Below are positions 1 through 5,651 of a stretch of DNA of 5,651 nt, in pieces. This stretch comes from an uncultured Plesiomonas sp. (lineage in GTDB: Bacteria > Pseudomonadota > Gammaproteobacteria > Enterobacterales > CAMTGL01). How positions within the stretch are numbered: the stretch's first letter is position 1; each line of letters begins with the position of its first letter. Where the stretch lies: contig CAMTGL010000137.1 in NCBI GenBank assembly GCA_947071955.1, positions 1 through 5,651 on the forward strand, given 5' to 3'. Under the pieces are notes generated by a model that saw only the letters and a list, made by a program, of their open reading frames with translations, did no database searches and was not told the origin of the DNA. The position numbers and the translations under genes are program-made.

Positions 1-1
1 A

Positions 2-1447
2 CGAGAAAATCTTGCTGTCAGACTGCAACAGAATCTACTGAGAATTCACCGAGAGACTAAGCAGATCACCGTGCAGAACAAACTGACCGGTGAGCAATAT
101 ATTGAGCATTATGACAAGCTGCTACTTAGCCCTGGTGCATCACCTATCCGCCCCTCAATTCCTGGATTTGATCACCCCAAGGTACTGACTTTACGTAATA
201 TCCCCGATATGGATCGGATTATTGCCGCACTTAGCACTTTATCTAAACAACATGTAACGGTGGTGGGTGGTGGCTTTATCGGCCTAGAGGTTGTCGAGGC
301 GCTGCGTGAACGCAAGATTCCTGTAACATTACTCGAGCTAGCACCACAGGTAATGACCAGCCTTGATGCGGATATGGCTGCATTTTTGCATCAGGAGTTG
401 GCTTGTCAGGCTGTAGATTTGCGTCTGAACACCGGTCTGACCGCAGTGGAAACTCGACAGGATAATCTGCTATTACAACTTTCCGATGCCACACAATTGG
501 AAACCGGCTTAGTCATTGCAGCCATTGGTGTTACGCCGGATACCCAGCTTGCTCGCAGTGCCGGATTAGAGATTGGCTCCCGTGGTGGCATTAAGGTTAA
601 TGCACAGCGACAGCCCTCTGACCCCCATATTTATGCCGTTGGTGATGCCATCGAAACCACACATCTGGTCACTGGAAATGCTGGCGTCACGCCTCTCGCG
701 GGGCCAGCAAATCGCCAAGGGCGTATGGCCGCTGACAATATGCTCGGCAATACCGAACACTATCGCCATACCCAAGGTACGGCTATCTGCAAAGTCTTCA
801 CTTTAGCTGCCGCCAGCACAGGGTTAACTCTACGGACAGCGCAGCAGGCGGGGTTTAACGCACAGTGTATTCATGTTCATACCGGTAGCCATGCAGGTTA
901 TTATCCGGGAGCACACCCTGTCAGTTTAAAACTGGTCTATGAACTCTCCAGCGGCCGTTTGCTTGGTGCTCAGGCAGTTGGGCGTGATGGTATTGATAAG
1001 CGTATTGACGTTTTAGCCGTTGCACTGCGTGCAGGAATGAGTGTGGCCGATTTACAACACCTTGAACTGACCTATGCTCCACCTTTTGGTTCAGCAAAAG
1101 ATGCGGTGAACCAAGCCGCTTTTGTTGCGACTAACCAGCTAAAGGGGGATGTTCCAGTCTGCCATGTTGCTGATGTACAACACCCACGCGATGATCAGTT
1201 TTTGCTAGATATCCGTAATCCTACCGAGCTGGAAAACATCGGTAAAATTCCCAATGCCATCAATATTCCGGTTGATAACTTGCGCGAAAATCTCTCAGCC
1301 CTTCCCAAAGAGAAAGAAATTTTAGTGATTTGCCAAAGTGGATTACGCGGAACTGTAGCGTGCCGATTATTACAACACCATGGTTTCCGCTGCGCAAACC
1401 TCAGTGGTGGATATATTCAGTATGCGGTATCCGTACGCCAGTATTAA
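2..1447 (+). CDS. CoA-disulfide/persulfide reductase with C-terminal rhodanese domain (5' partial)
   Basis: This is an FAD-dependent pyridine nucleotide-disulfide oxidoreductase of the CoADR-rhodanese type, expected to reduce CoA disulfide or CoA/protein persulfides in the cytoplasm with NAD(P)H. The frame is open to the left edge and the upstream residues fit the family, so the GTG at 71 is internal; 481 residues are visible. Numbered from the first full codon: the NAD(P)H Rossmann motif GGGFIGLE is at 89-96, AAIGVTPDT at 173-181, the FAD-contacting motif IYAVGDA at 210-216, the family motif AGYYPGA at 298-304 and YAPPFGSAKDAVN at 358-370. A rhodanese domain occupies about 385-478, with the intact six-residue active loop CQSGLR starting at Cys444. 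Fused family members run to roughly 550 residues, so about 70-80 N-terminal residues are missing, including the FAD GxGxxG motif and the redox-active Cys; its catalytic competence cannot be judged here. It is first in a visible operon with two YeeE-type membrane proteins. Domain assignment is firm; the physiological substrate is inferred. Confidence 0.92.
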   Translation, partial: RENLAVRLQQNLLRIHRETKQITVQNKLTGEQYIEHYDKLLLSPGASPIRPSIPGFDHPKVLTLRNIPDMDRIIAALSTLSKQHVTVVGGGFIGLEVVEALRERKIPVTLLELAPQVMTSLDADMAAFLHQELACQAVDLRLNTGLTAVETRQDNLLLQLSDATQLETGLVIAAIGVTPDTQLARSAGLEIGSRGGIKVNAQRQPSDPHIYAVGDAIETTHLVTGNAGVTPLAGPANRQGRMAADNMLGNTEHYRHTQGTAICKVFTLAAASTGLTLRTAQQAGFNAQCIHVHTGSHAGYYPGAHPVSLKLVYELSSGRLLGAQAVGRDGIDKRIDVLAVALRAGMSVADLQHLELTYAPPFGSAKDAVNQAAFVATNQLKGDVPVCHVADVQHPRDDQFLLDIRNPTELENIGKIPNAINIPVDNLRENLSALPKEKEILVICQSGLRGTVACRLLQHHGFRCANLSGGYIQYAVSVRQY

Positions 1448-1453
1448 AGGGGG
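1448..1453 (+). promoter_or_regulatory. Shine-Dalgarno site fixing the start of the first YeeE gene
   Basis: AGGGGG lies immediately after the stop of the reductase gene and 4 bases before the ATG at 1458. It supports that start over the in-frame ATG at 1380, which lies inside the rhodanese coding sequence and has no comparable site in front. Confidence 0.8.
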
Positions 1454-1457
1454 CAAC

Positions 1458-1883
1458 ATGTTTTCATTTAGCAGTGCATTATTGGGGTTAACTGGAGGCG
1501 CAATAATCGGTTTATCGGCTCTGTTACTGCTTAAAAGTACAGGCCGTATTGCGGGTATTAGTGGCATTCTCACCGGATTGCTTCATCCCAATAAAGAGTG
1601 GTTTTGGCGTATTCTTTTTGTTCTGGGAATGGCTGTAGGTGCGCTGTATACCGCAAACCTGGTGGGTATCACATTAGGCTCAACCGTTAACGCTCCCTTA
1701 CCCCTCATTGTGGTTGCTGGATTATTGGTAGGGTTTGGTGCGAAGCTGGGAAATGGCTGTACCAGTGGGCACGGTATTTGTGGGATGGGACGTTTGTCAG
1801 TGCGATCTATCATTGCAACCTGCACGTTTATGGCCACCGGATTTATTACGGTTTACCTACTGCGGCATATTTTTGCTGGCTAA
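1458..1883 (+). CDS. YeeE/YedE family inner-membrane protein, N-terminal-half type
   Basis: This is a 141-residue hydrophobic protein corresponding to one half of the YeeE/YedE (DUF395) sulfur-transport fold. The hallmark is GFGAKLGNGCTSGHGICG at residues 92-109, followed by RLSVRS at 112-117. Cys101 in GCTSGH matches the position of a cysteine required for thiosulfate uptake in full-length YeeE (TsuA); Cys108 lies in the same motif. Membrane-embedded stretches are apparent at about 7-25, 52-70, 80-98 and 117-136. The start at 1458 is chosen because of the strong ribosome-binding site, because residues from there (MFSFSSALLGLTGG) resemble family N-termini, and because the earlier ATG at 1380 would add 26 residues that merely read the rhodanese gene in another frame. 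It lies 10 bp downstream of the reductase gene, so co-transcription is very likely. The probable role, with the next gene, is moving thiosulfate or another sulfane-sulfur compound across the inner membrane; the substrate is inferred. Confidence 0.9.
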   Translation: MFSFSSALLGLTGGAIIGLSALLLLKSTGRIAGISGILTGLLHPNKEWFWRILFVLGMAVGALYTANLVGITLGSTVNAPLPLIVVAGLLVGFGAKLGNGCTSGHGICGMGRLSVRSIIATCTFMATGFITVYLLRHIFAG

Positions 1884-1971
1884 CAGCCTGTGAGTAATAG
1901 ATACATACCTAATGAAGCACAATAACCAAACAAATCCGTGAATTAAATAGACTGAAATACCCGCTAAATAC

Positions 1972-1977
1972 AGGGAG
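1972..1977 (+). promoter_or_regulatory. Shine-Dalgarno site for the second YeeE gene
   Basis: AGGGAG lies 7 bases before the ATG at 1985, at the end of the 101-bp spacer, and supports that start codon. No convincing -35/-10 promoter pair was recognised in the spacer, so the gene is probably read from the operon promoter upstream of the window. Confidence 0.7.
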
Positions 1978-1984
1978 AGAGAAG

Positions 1985-2425
1985 ATGCGCTATCTGTTTA
2001 GCCTTATCTGTGGCGTGCTGTTTGGCAGTGGATTAACCGTTTCGGGTATGAATAATCCGGCCAAAGTACAAGACTTTTTGGATATTACCGGCAACTGGGA
2101 TCCGACACTGGCATTTGTCATGTTTGGTGCACTTGCCGTTTTCTCTACCGGCTATTTTCGCTGGGTAAAGCCTTGTTCAACCGCAGTTTGCGGTGATCCG
2201 CTTCCTGATACTGCCAGTAAAAAAATCACGCTACGCTTGGTCTGCGGAGCGGCTATTTTTGGTATTGGTTGGGGGTTAGCGGGGATCTGCCCTGGCCCTG
2301 CGATTACCTTACTTGTCGCGCCTTCTTTACCTACAGTACTGTTTTTTTCTGCGTTAGTCATCGGGTTATGGCTAGGTGACATGGCCACAAATAGCTTGGT
2401 AAAGGAGAGTACCCACAAAGGTTAA
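1985..2425 (+). CDS. YeeE/YedE family inner-membrane protein, C-terminal-half type (DUF6691-like)
   Basis: This 146-residue membrane protein is the partner half of the YeeE/YedE transporter fold. The N-terminal motif FGSGLTVSGMNNPAKVQDFLD spans about residues 13-33, and the second signature, FGIGWGLAGICPGPA at 92-106, contains Cys102. That cysteine matches the GxCPGP cysteine of the second half of full-length YeeE proteins. Hydrophobic segments lie near 4-22, 42-58, 84-101 and 115-131. The loop between the halves of this protein carries an extra pair, Cys64 and Cys69 (CSTAVC), which I do not recall as a family feature. It is the last gene of the plus-strand unit and converges on mdlB across a 107-bp spacer. 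The complementary motifs in the two small proteins suggest that they assemble as a heteromer resembling the single-chain thiosulfate transporter. Family membership is firm; transport of thiosulfate specifically is inferred. Confidence 0.9.
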   Translation: MRYLFSLICGVLFGSGLTVSGMNNPAKVQDFLDITGNWDPTLAFVMFGALAVFSTGYFRWVKPCSTAVCGDPLPDTASKKITLRLVCGAAIFGIGWGLAGICPGPAITLLVAPSLPTVLFFSALVIGLWLGDMATNSLVKESTHKG

Positions 2426-2471
2426 TTTTTGATTTTTTTCACTATTATCATTATCAGCTATTACCAATGTT

Positions 2472-2525
2472 TACCGATACGCTACCCAAGGGTGAAAACC
2501 CCTCTGAACGGGTAGAGTATCGGTA
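2472..2525. terminator. Candidate hairpin between convergent operons, without U-tract
   Basis: The arms 2472-2487 and 2510-2525 form a 16-position stem with 15 Watson-Crick pairs and one mismatch (2481 against 2516). Inside it, GGGT at 2490-2493 and ACCC at 2498-2501 form a second short stem closed by a GAAA loop in plus-strand RNA. Its place between the stop codons of two convergent units suggests a bidirectional transcription end point or an mRNA 3'-end stabiliser. Neither strand has a T-run directly after the stem, so it is not a textbook intrinsic terminator. It could instead be a dispersed palindromic repeat. The structure itself is certain; its function is inferred. Confidence 0.5.
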
Positions 2526-2532
2526 TAAAACA

Positions 2533-4296
2533 CTATCCGGCTTTTTGCTGCAACAACTGATCGGTAACTTGCTGCAGTTGCCACATCTGCGCATATCGCC
2601 CCTGCTGCTGTAACAACGCCGCGTGCTTACCCTGTTCAGCAATATTGCCTCGGTGTAGTACCACAATTTGATCGGCATCTACAATGGTGGATAAACGGTG
2701 CGCAATCACAATCAGTGTTGTAGAGCGGCGTACCCGTGCTAATGCCGTTTGAATTGATCTCTCTGTGCCGGAGTCAATATTTGCCGTAGCCTCATCAAGA
2801 ATCAGCACTTTTGGCTGCTGTACTAGCACTCGCGCAAGAGCGAGGAGCTGTTTTTGCCCCACAGACAGGTTATTGCCCTGCTCACCAAACAAGGTATGCA
2901 ACCCTTCTGGTAACGCACTAACCAATTCAGCCAGTTCAACTTGCTTTAATACCGCCCAAACAGCCTCTTCACTCACTTCGCGCCCCAGCGCAACGTTGTC
3001 ATACACAGTCGCTGCCAGTACTACGGGGTCTTGCTGCACCATAGCAATATCATGACGCAAAACATCATGCGATAGTGTTGATAAAGGTTGTCCACCCAGT
3101 AAAATTTGCCCCTCTTGTACTGGATAGTAGCCCATCAACAGGCTTGCTAACGTACTTTTTCCGCTACCTGTATGGCCAACTAATGCCAGAAAACCTCGGT
3201 CAGGCACATTCAGTGTAATCTGCTGCAAAACCGGCTCTGCAACATGATAAGCAAAACTGAGGTTACACACTTCCACACGGCCATCAGCCAGTGGCTGGAT
3301 GCTGTCACCGTAGTGCTGTGCCGGCGCATCCATTAACGTGAAAATACGCTCTCCGGCAACAATGGCTTGTTGCAGCATAGATTGTTGTGATGTCAGCTCG
3401 ATCAACGGCTCATTTAAGCGGCCAAGATAGCTAATAAATGCGTACAACACGCCGACACCAATGCTGCCGGTGGCTGAAAACCCGAATACCAGCAACAATC
3501 CGCTCAGTACCGAGGCTGAAATCAGGCTCAGTAATGGGCGCAGTAAGAAGGCATCTAACCGCAAAGCCTGCATTCTTGCACGGTAATGTGCCTGACTTTC
3601 TGCCGAAAGCTTTTCGCCCATTCGCGCTTCTTGCCGCATTTGCTGGATAACACTGATACCGCTGATCGTTTCATTAAAACCATCATTAATTCCGGCCAGT
3701 AAACTACGCACTTTACGCACTATCGGAATACTGCGTTTTTGATACAGGCTCATCACAGTCAGCACGGCAGGAAACATGACCATCGCGACCAGCGTCATCT
3801 TCCAGTTGAGCGCAAACATCGCCACCAGCATGGTGCTGATCAAGGCAATATTACGCAATGCTGTCACCAAGACTGTCACATACAGGTCTTTCACAACCTC
3901 GGTATCATTGGTCACTTTTGAGATCAGTTGCCCTACCGGTTGAGTATCAAACGCACTTAACGGCTGGCGGATGGCTGCCTGAAATACCTCACAGCGCACC
4001 TGCTGAACCACGTTCAATGCAACATGGTTGAAACGCAGCGCCTGAAAATAGTGCAGTGTTCCGGCACCAAATTGTAAACACAAAAATCCGACCACCAGCC
4101 CAACAACAGGCCACAGCGGAAGATAGCGCTGAGAAAGAAAATGGTCGATAAAAAAGCTGACCAATAATGGGCCACCCACTTCGGCTATCGAAGCTAACCA
4201 CAGCATTAAGGTAGCAATAATAATATCTTTCTTATGTGCCTTACCGTAGCGCAGTAAACGCTTCAACGTTGGCCACTGTTCACGCAGGTTCAACAT
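2533..4296 (-). CDS. mdlB: Heterodimeric ABC exporter subunit MdlB
   Basis: This complete 587-residue half-transporter (membrane domain plus ATPase domain) is close in length to the roughly 593-residue E. coli MdlB and matches it along its length, for example FDTQPVGQ and GVLYAFISYLGRLNEPLIEL. Transmembrane segments lie near residues 25-50, 60-82, 140-163, 166-185, 255-275 and 278-295. The ATPase domain spans about 340-575. It has the A-loop Tyr350, Walker A GHTGSGKST at 374-382, Q-loop Gln422, signature LSVGQ at 477-481, Walker B ending in Asp501 with catalytic Glu502, the D-loop around Asp508 and switch His533. The signature departs from LSGGQ, which fits the degenerate half of one ATP site. 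The ATG at 4296 has GGAG at 4303-4306, 6 bases upstream, inside the end of mdlA. The family exports multidrug-type substrates across the inner membrane with MdlA; the natural substrate is not evident from sequence. Confidence 0.96.
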   Translation of the reverse strand: MLNLREQWPTLKRLLRYGKAHKKDIIIATLMLWLASIAEVGGPLLVSFFIDHFLSQRYLPLWPVVGLVVGFLCLQFGAGTLHYFQALRFNHVALNVVQQVRCEVFQAAIRQPLSAFDTQPVGQLISKVTNDTEVVKDLYVTVLVTALRNIALISTMLVAMFALNWKMTLVAMVMFPAVLTVMSLYQKRSIPIVRKVRSLLAGINDGFNETISGISVIQQMRQEARMGEKLSAESQAHYRARMQALRLDAFLLRPLLSLISASVLSGLLLVFGFSATGSIGVGVLYAFISYLGRLNEPLIELTSQQSMLQQAIVAGERIFTLMDAPAQHYGDSIQPLADGRVEVCNLSFAYHVAEPVLQQITLNVPDRGFLALVGHTGSGKSTLASLLMGYYPVQEGQILLGGQPLSTLSHDVLRHDIAMVQQDPVVLAATVYDNVALGREVSEEAVWAVLKQVELAELVSALPEGLHTLFGEQGNNLSVGQKQLLALARVLVQQPKVLILDEATANIDSGTERSIQTALARVRRSTTLIVIAHRLSTIVDADQIVVLHRGNIAEQGKHAALLQQQGRYAQMWQLQQVTDQLLQQKAG

Positions 4297-5651
4297 TGTT
4301 CACTCCATCATCCTGCTCTAAGGCTTGTTCTAGCTGTTGATATTGGTACATATCCTGATACCACCCAGACTGGTGGCGAAGTACATCATGTTTACCGCGC
4401 TGAATAATACGCCCTTGTTGCAGTACCACAATTTCATCGGCATCTGCCAGCGCAGATAGCCGGTGGGCAGCCACCAGCATAGTACGACCTTGTCGCCACT
4501 GTTTTAGATTATGCAAGATCCGATGCTCAGTCTGCCCGTCTACTGCAGAGAGTGCATCATCCAGAATCAAGATTTCAGCATCCAGCAGCAGCGCACGTGC
4601 AATGGCAATACGCTGTTTTTGCCCGCCAGAGAGCATCACACCGCGCTCACCGACTTGCGTTTGATAGCCTTGCGGTAAATGGGCAATATCGTCAGCAACA
4701 CAGGCAAGCTCTGCTGCCCGCTGAATCTGCGCTAATGTGGACTCAGGACGACCAAATGCAATATTTTCAGCAATGGTTGCAGAAAACAAAAACGGAGTTT
4801 GGCTCACCACGGCCAACCGTGCGCGCCATGCATCCAGTGCAATATCTGTCAGCGGCAGAGCATGAAAAGTGATCTCATTATGTGCCACATCAAACTGCCT
4901 CTGCACCAAGGCTAACAAGGTACTTTTACCGGAACCGGTTGCACCGCATAAACCTAAAACCATGCCCGGTGTGACCTGAATATCAATCTGTTGCAGTACT
5001 GGATGTGGGTTTTCAGGATACAAAAATTGCGTAATATTCAGGGATAAAACACCGCGTTCAGTCGGGATCGGCAAATGACCGGCAGTAATATCAATATCCT
5101 CTTCCAACAAAGACTGCACACGAACATACGCAGCACTGCCGCGCTCGACAATATTGAACATCCATGCCAGCGCCAACATCGGCCAGATCATCAGACCAAG
5201 ATACATCACAAAACTGGTCAATTGCCCTAAAGTCAGATGGCCATTAACCACCATCCAGCTTCCGCCGCCCACGGCCAATAAGTTGGCTGAGGCAATCGCC
5301 ACATAGATAGTCGGGTTAAACTTTGCATCAACACGCGCCACGTGCATATTCCGCTCACTGGCCTGCTGCGCAGTTTGCGCAAAATGCTGCATTTGGCGTT
5401 TTTCCAGCCCAAATGCTTTAATCATCCGAATACTGGTCAGTGTCTCTTGCACATTATTGTTTAATGATGAAAATGCGGCCTGTGCAGCCCGAAAACGGTG
5501 ATGTAACTGATCACCATAACGCTTAATCACTGCCGCCATGATCGGCATTGGCAATAATGCAAGTAAAGTGAGTTGCCAGCTTAGTTGGGTACTCATAATA
5601 TACAGAACGGAAAGCCCCATAACCATAGAGACAAATTCCGTCAACACACCG
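4280..5651 (-). CDS. mdlA: Heterodimeric ABC exporter subunit MdlA (5' partial, runs off the right edge)
   Basis: About 456 C-terminal residues are visible of a protein that is about 590 residues in E. coli. The frame continues beyond the edge (Gly-Val-Leu-Thr), and the GTG at 5647 is an internal valine codon aligned with GVLT of E. coli MdlA. Roughly 130 N-terminal residues, with the first membrane segments, are missing. Numbering from that GTG: later membrane segments lie near 6-20, 25-42, 115-134 and 145-165, and LTSIRMIKAFGLE and GLMIWPMLALAWMFNIVERG are conserved with E. coli. The ATPase domain covers about 200-435, with A-loop Tyr210, Walker A GATGSGKST at 235-243, Q-loop Gln283, canonical signature LSGGQ at 339-343, Walker B EILILDD with Asp364 where the catalytic Glu normally sits, and switch His395. 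It is the first of the visible pair, overlaps mdlB, and is expected to form an inner-membrane exporter with it. Confidence 0.95.
   Translation of the reverse strand, partial: GVLTEFVSMVMGLSVLYIMSTQLSWQLTLLALLPMPIMAAVIKRYGDQLHHRFRAAQAAFSSLNNNVQETLTSIRMIKAFGLEKRQMQHFAQTAQQASERNMHVARVDAKFNPTIYVAIASANLLAVGGGSWMVVNGHLTLGQLTSFVMYLGLMIWPMLALAWMFNIVERGSAAYVRVQSLLEEDIDITAGHLPIPTERGVLSLNITQFLYPENPHPVLQQIDIQVTPGMVLGLCGATGSGKSTLLALVQRQFDVAHNEITFHALPLTDIALDAWRARLAVVSQTPFLFSATIAENIAFGRPESTLAQIQRAAELACVADDIAHLPQGYQTQVGERGVMLSGGQKQRIAIARALLLDAEILILDDALSAVDGQTEHRILHNLKQWRQGRTMLVAAHRLSALADADEIVVLQQGRIIQRGKHDVLRHQSGWYQDMYQYQQLEQALEQDDGVNNVEPA
4303..4306 (-). promoter_or_regulatory. mdlB Shine-Dalgarno site inside the mdlA coding region
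   Basis: GGAG on the minus strand is 6 bases from the mdlB ATG and lies within the last codons of mdlA. Together with the 17-bp overlap of the genes (4280-4296), it implies translational coupling, which would help to make the two subunits in equal amounts. Confidence 0.65.

Noticed and set aside
71..73. GTG as the start of the reductase gene
   Set aside because: The frame is open upstream to the window edge, and the 23 preceding residues look like the family's coding sequence; the Rossmann FAD motif must lie further left.
566..806. Open frames on both strands over the reductase gene
   Set aside because: They overlap the conserved FAD-binding region of a clear gene and show no family features.
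1380..1457. N-terminal extension of the first YeeE protein from the ATG at 1380
   Set aside because: It would overlap the end of the rhodanese domain, lacks a good ribosome-binding site, and the ATG at 1458 has a strong one with a family-like N-terminus.
1912..1941. Nine-codon open frame in the gap between the YeeE genes
   Set aside because: It is too short, has no ribosome-binding site, and could not be told from chance.
2398..2440. Intrinsic terminator formed by GGTA/TACC near the end of the second YeeE gene followed by T-rich sequence
   Set aside because: The stem is only about 4 bp, lies partly inside the coding region and is separated from the T-rich stretch by about 12 bases, so it is not convincing.
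2765..3055. Plus-strand open frame of 96 codons
   Set aside because: It lies antisense within the mdlB ATPase domain, is rich in Ser, Thr and Cys, has no recognisable domain and no clear ribosome-binding site.
4552..4872. Plus-strand open frame of 106 codons
   Set aside because: It is antisense to the conserved MdlA ATPase domain, with His/Gln-rich low-complexity translation typical of a shadow frame.
5645..5647. GTG as the start of mdlA
   Set aside because: The preceding codon continues the family sequence, and a start here would remove about 130 residues of the membrane domain; the gene is simply cut by the window.

Overview
The window looks like chromosomal DNA of a gammaproteobacterium, most probably a member of the Enterobacterales. 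The main evidence is the pair on the minus strand. Its products read as close full-length relatives of Escherichia coli MdlA and MdlB, with long identical stretches remembered from the E. coli proteins. The genus cannot be fixed from this sequence; base composition looks intermediate, which would suit Yersiniaceae or Budviciaceae-like genera, but that is only a guess.

There are two convergent transcription units, and both are cut by the window edges. On the plus strand, the left 2.4 kb is a sulfur-metabolism operon. It starts with a 5'-truncated coenzyme A-disulfide/persulfide reductase carrying a C-terminal rhodanese domain (2-1447). Ten bases later comes a half-size YeeE/YedE membrane protein with the GCTSGHG motif (1458-1883). 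After a 101-bp gap comes a second half-size YeeE/YedE protein with the GICPGP motif (1985-2425). The two halves together correspond to the full-length thiosulfate-transporter fold. A plausible working model (inference) is uptake of a sulfane-sulfur compound through the paired YeeE proteins, transfer of the sulfur through the rhodanese cysteine, and pyridine-nucleotide-dependent reduction by the CoA-disulfide reductase domain.

On the minus strand, the right 3.1 kb is mdlA-mdlB. mdlA (4280-5651) runs off the right edge without its N-terminus; mdlB (2533-4296) is complete and overlaps the mdlA end by 17 bp. They encode a heterodimeric ABC exporter whose two ATP sites appear unequal: MdlA has Asp in place of the catalytic Walker B Glu, and MdlB has the variant signature LSVGQ.

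The two units meet at 2426-2532, a 107-bp convergent spacer. It holds a long, nearly perfect inverted repeat (2472-2525) with a nested small hairpin and no U-tract on either side. Neither operon's promoter is in the window. No RNA genes, mobile elements or CRISPR arrays were seen. The most unusual items are the convergent spacer hairpin, the split transporter paired with a persulfide reductase, and the placement of this sulfur operon where E. coli has glnK-amtB after mdlB.
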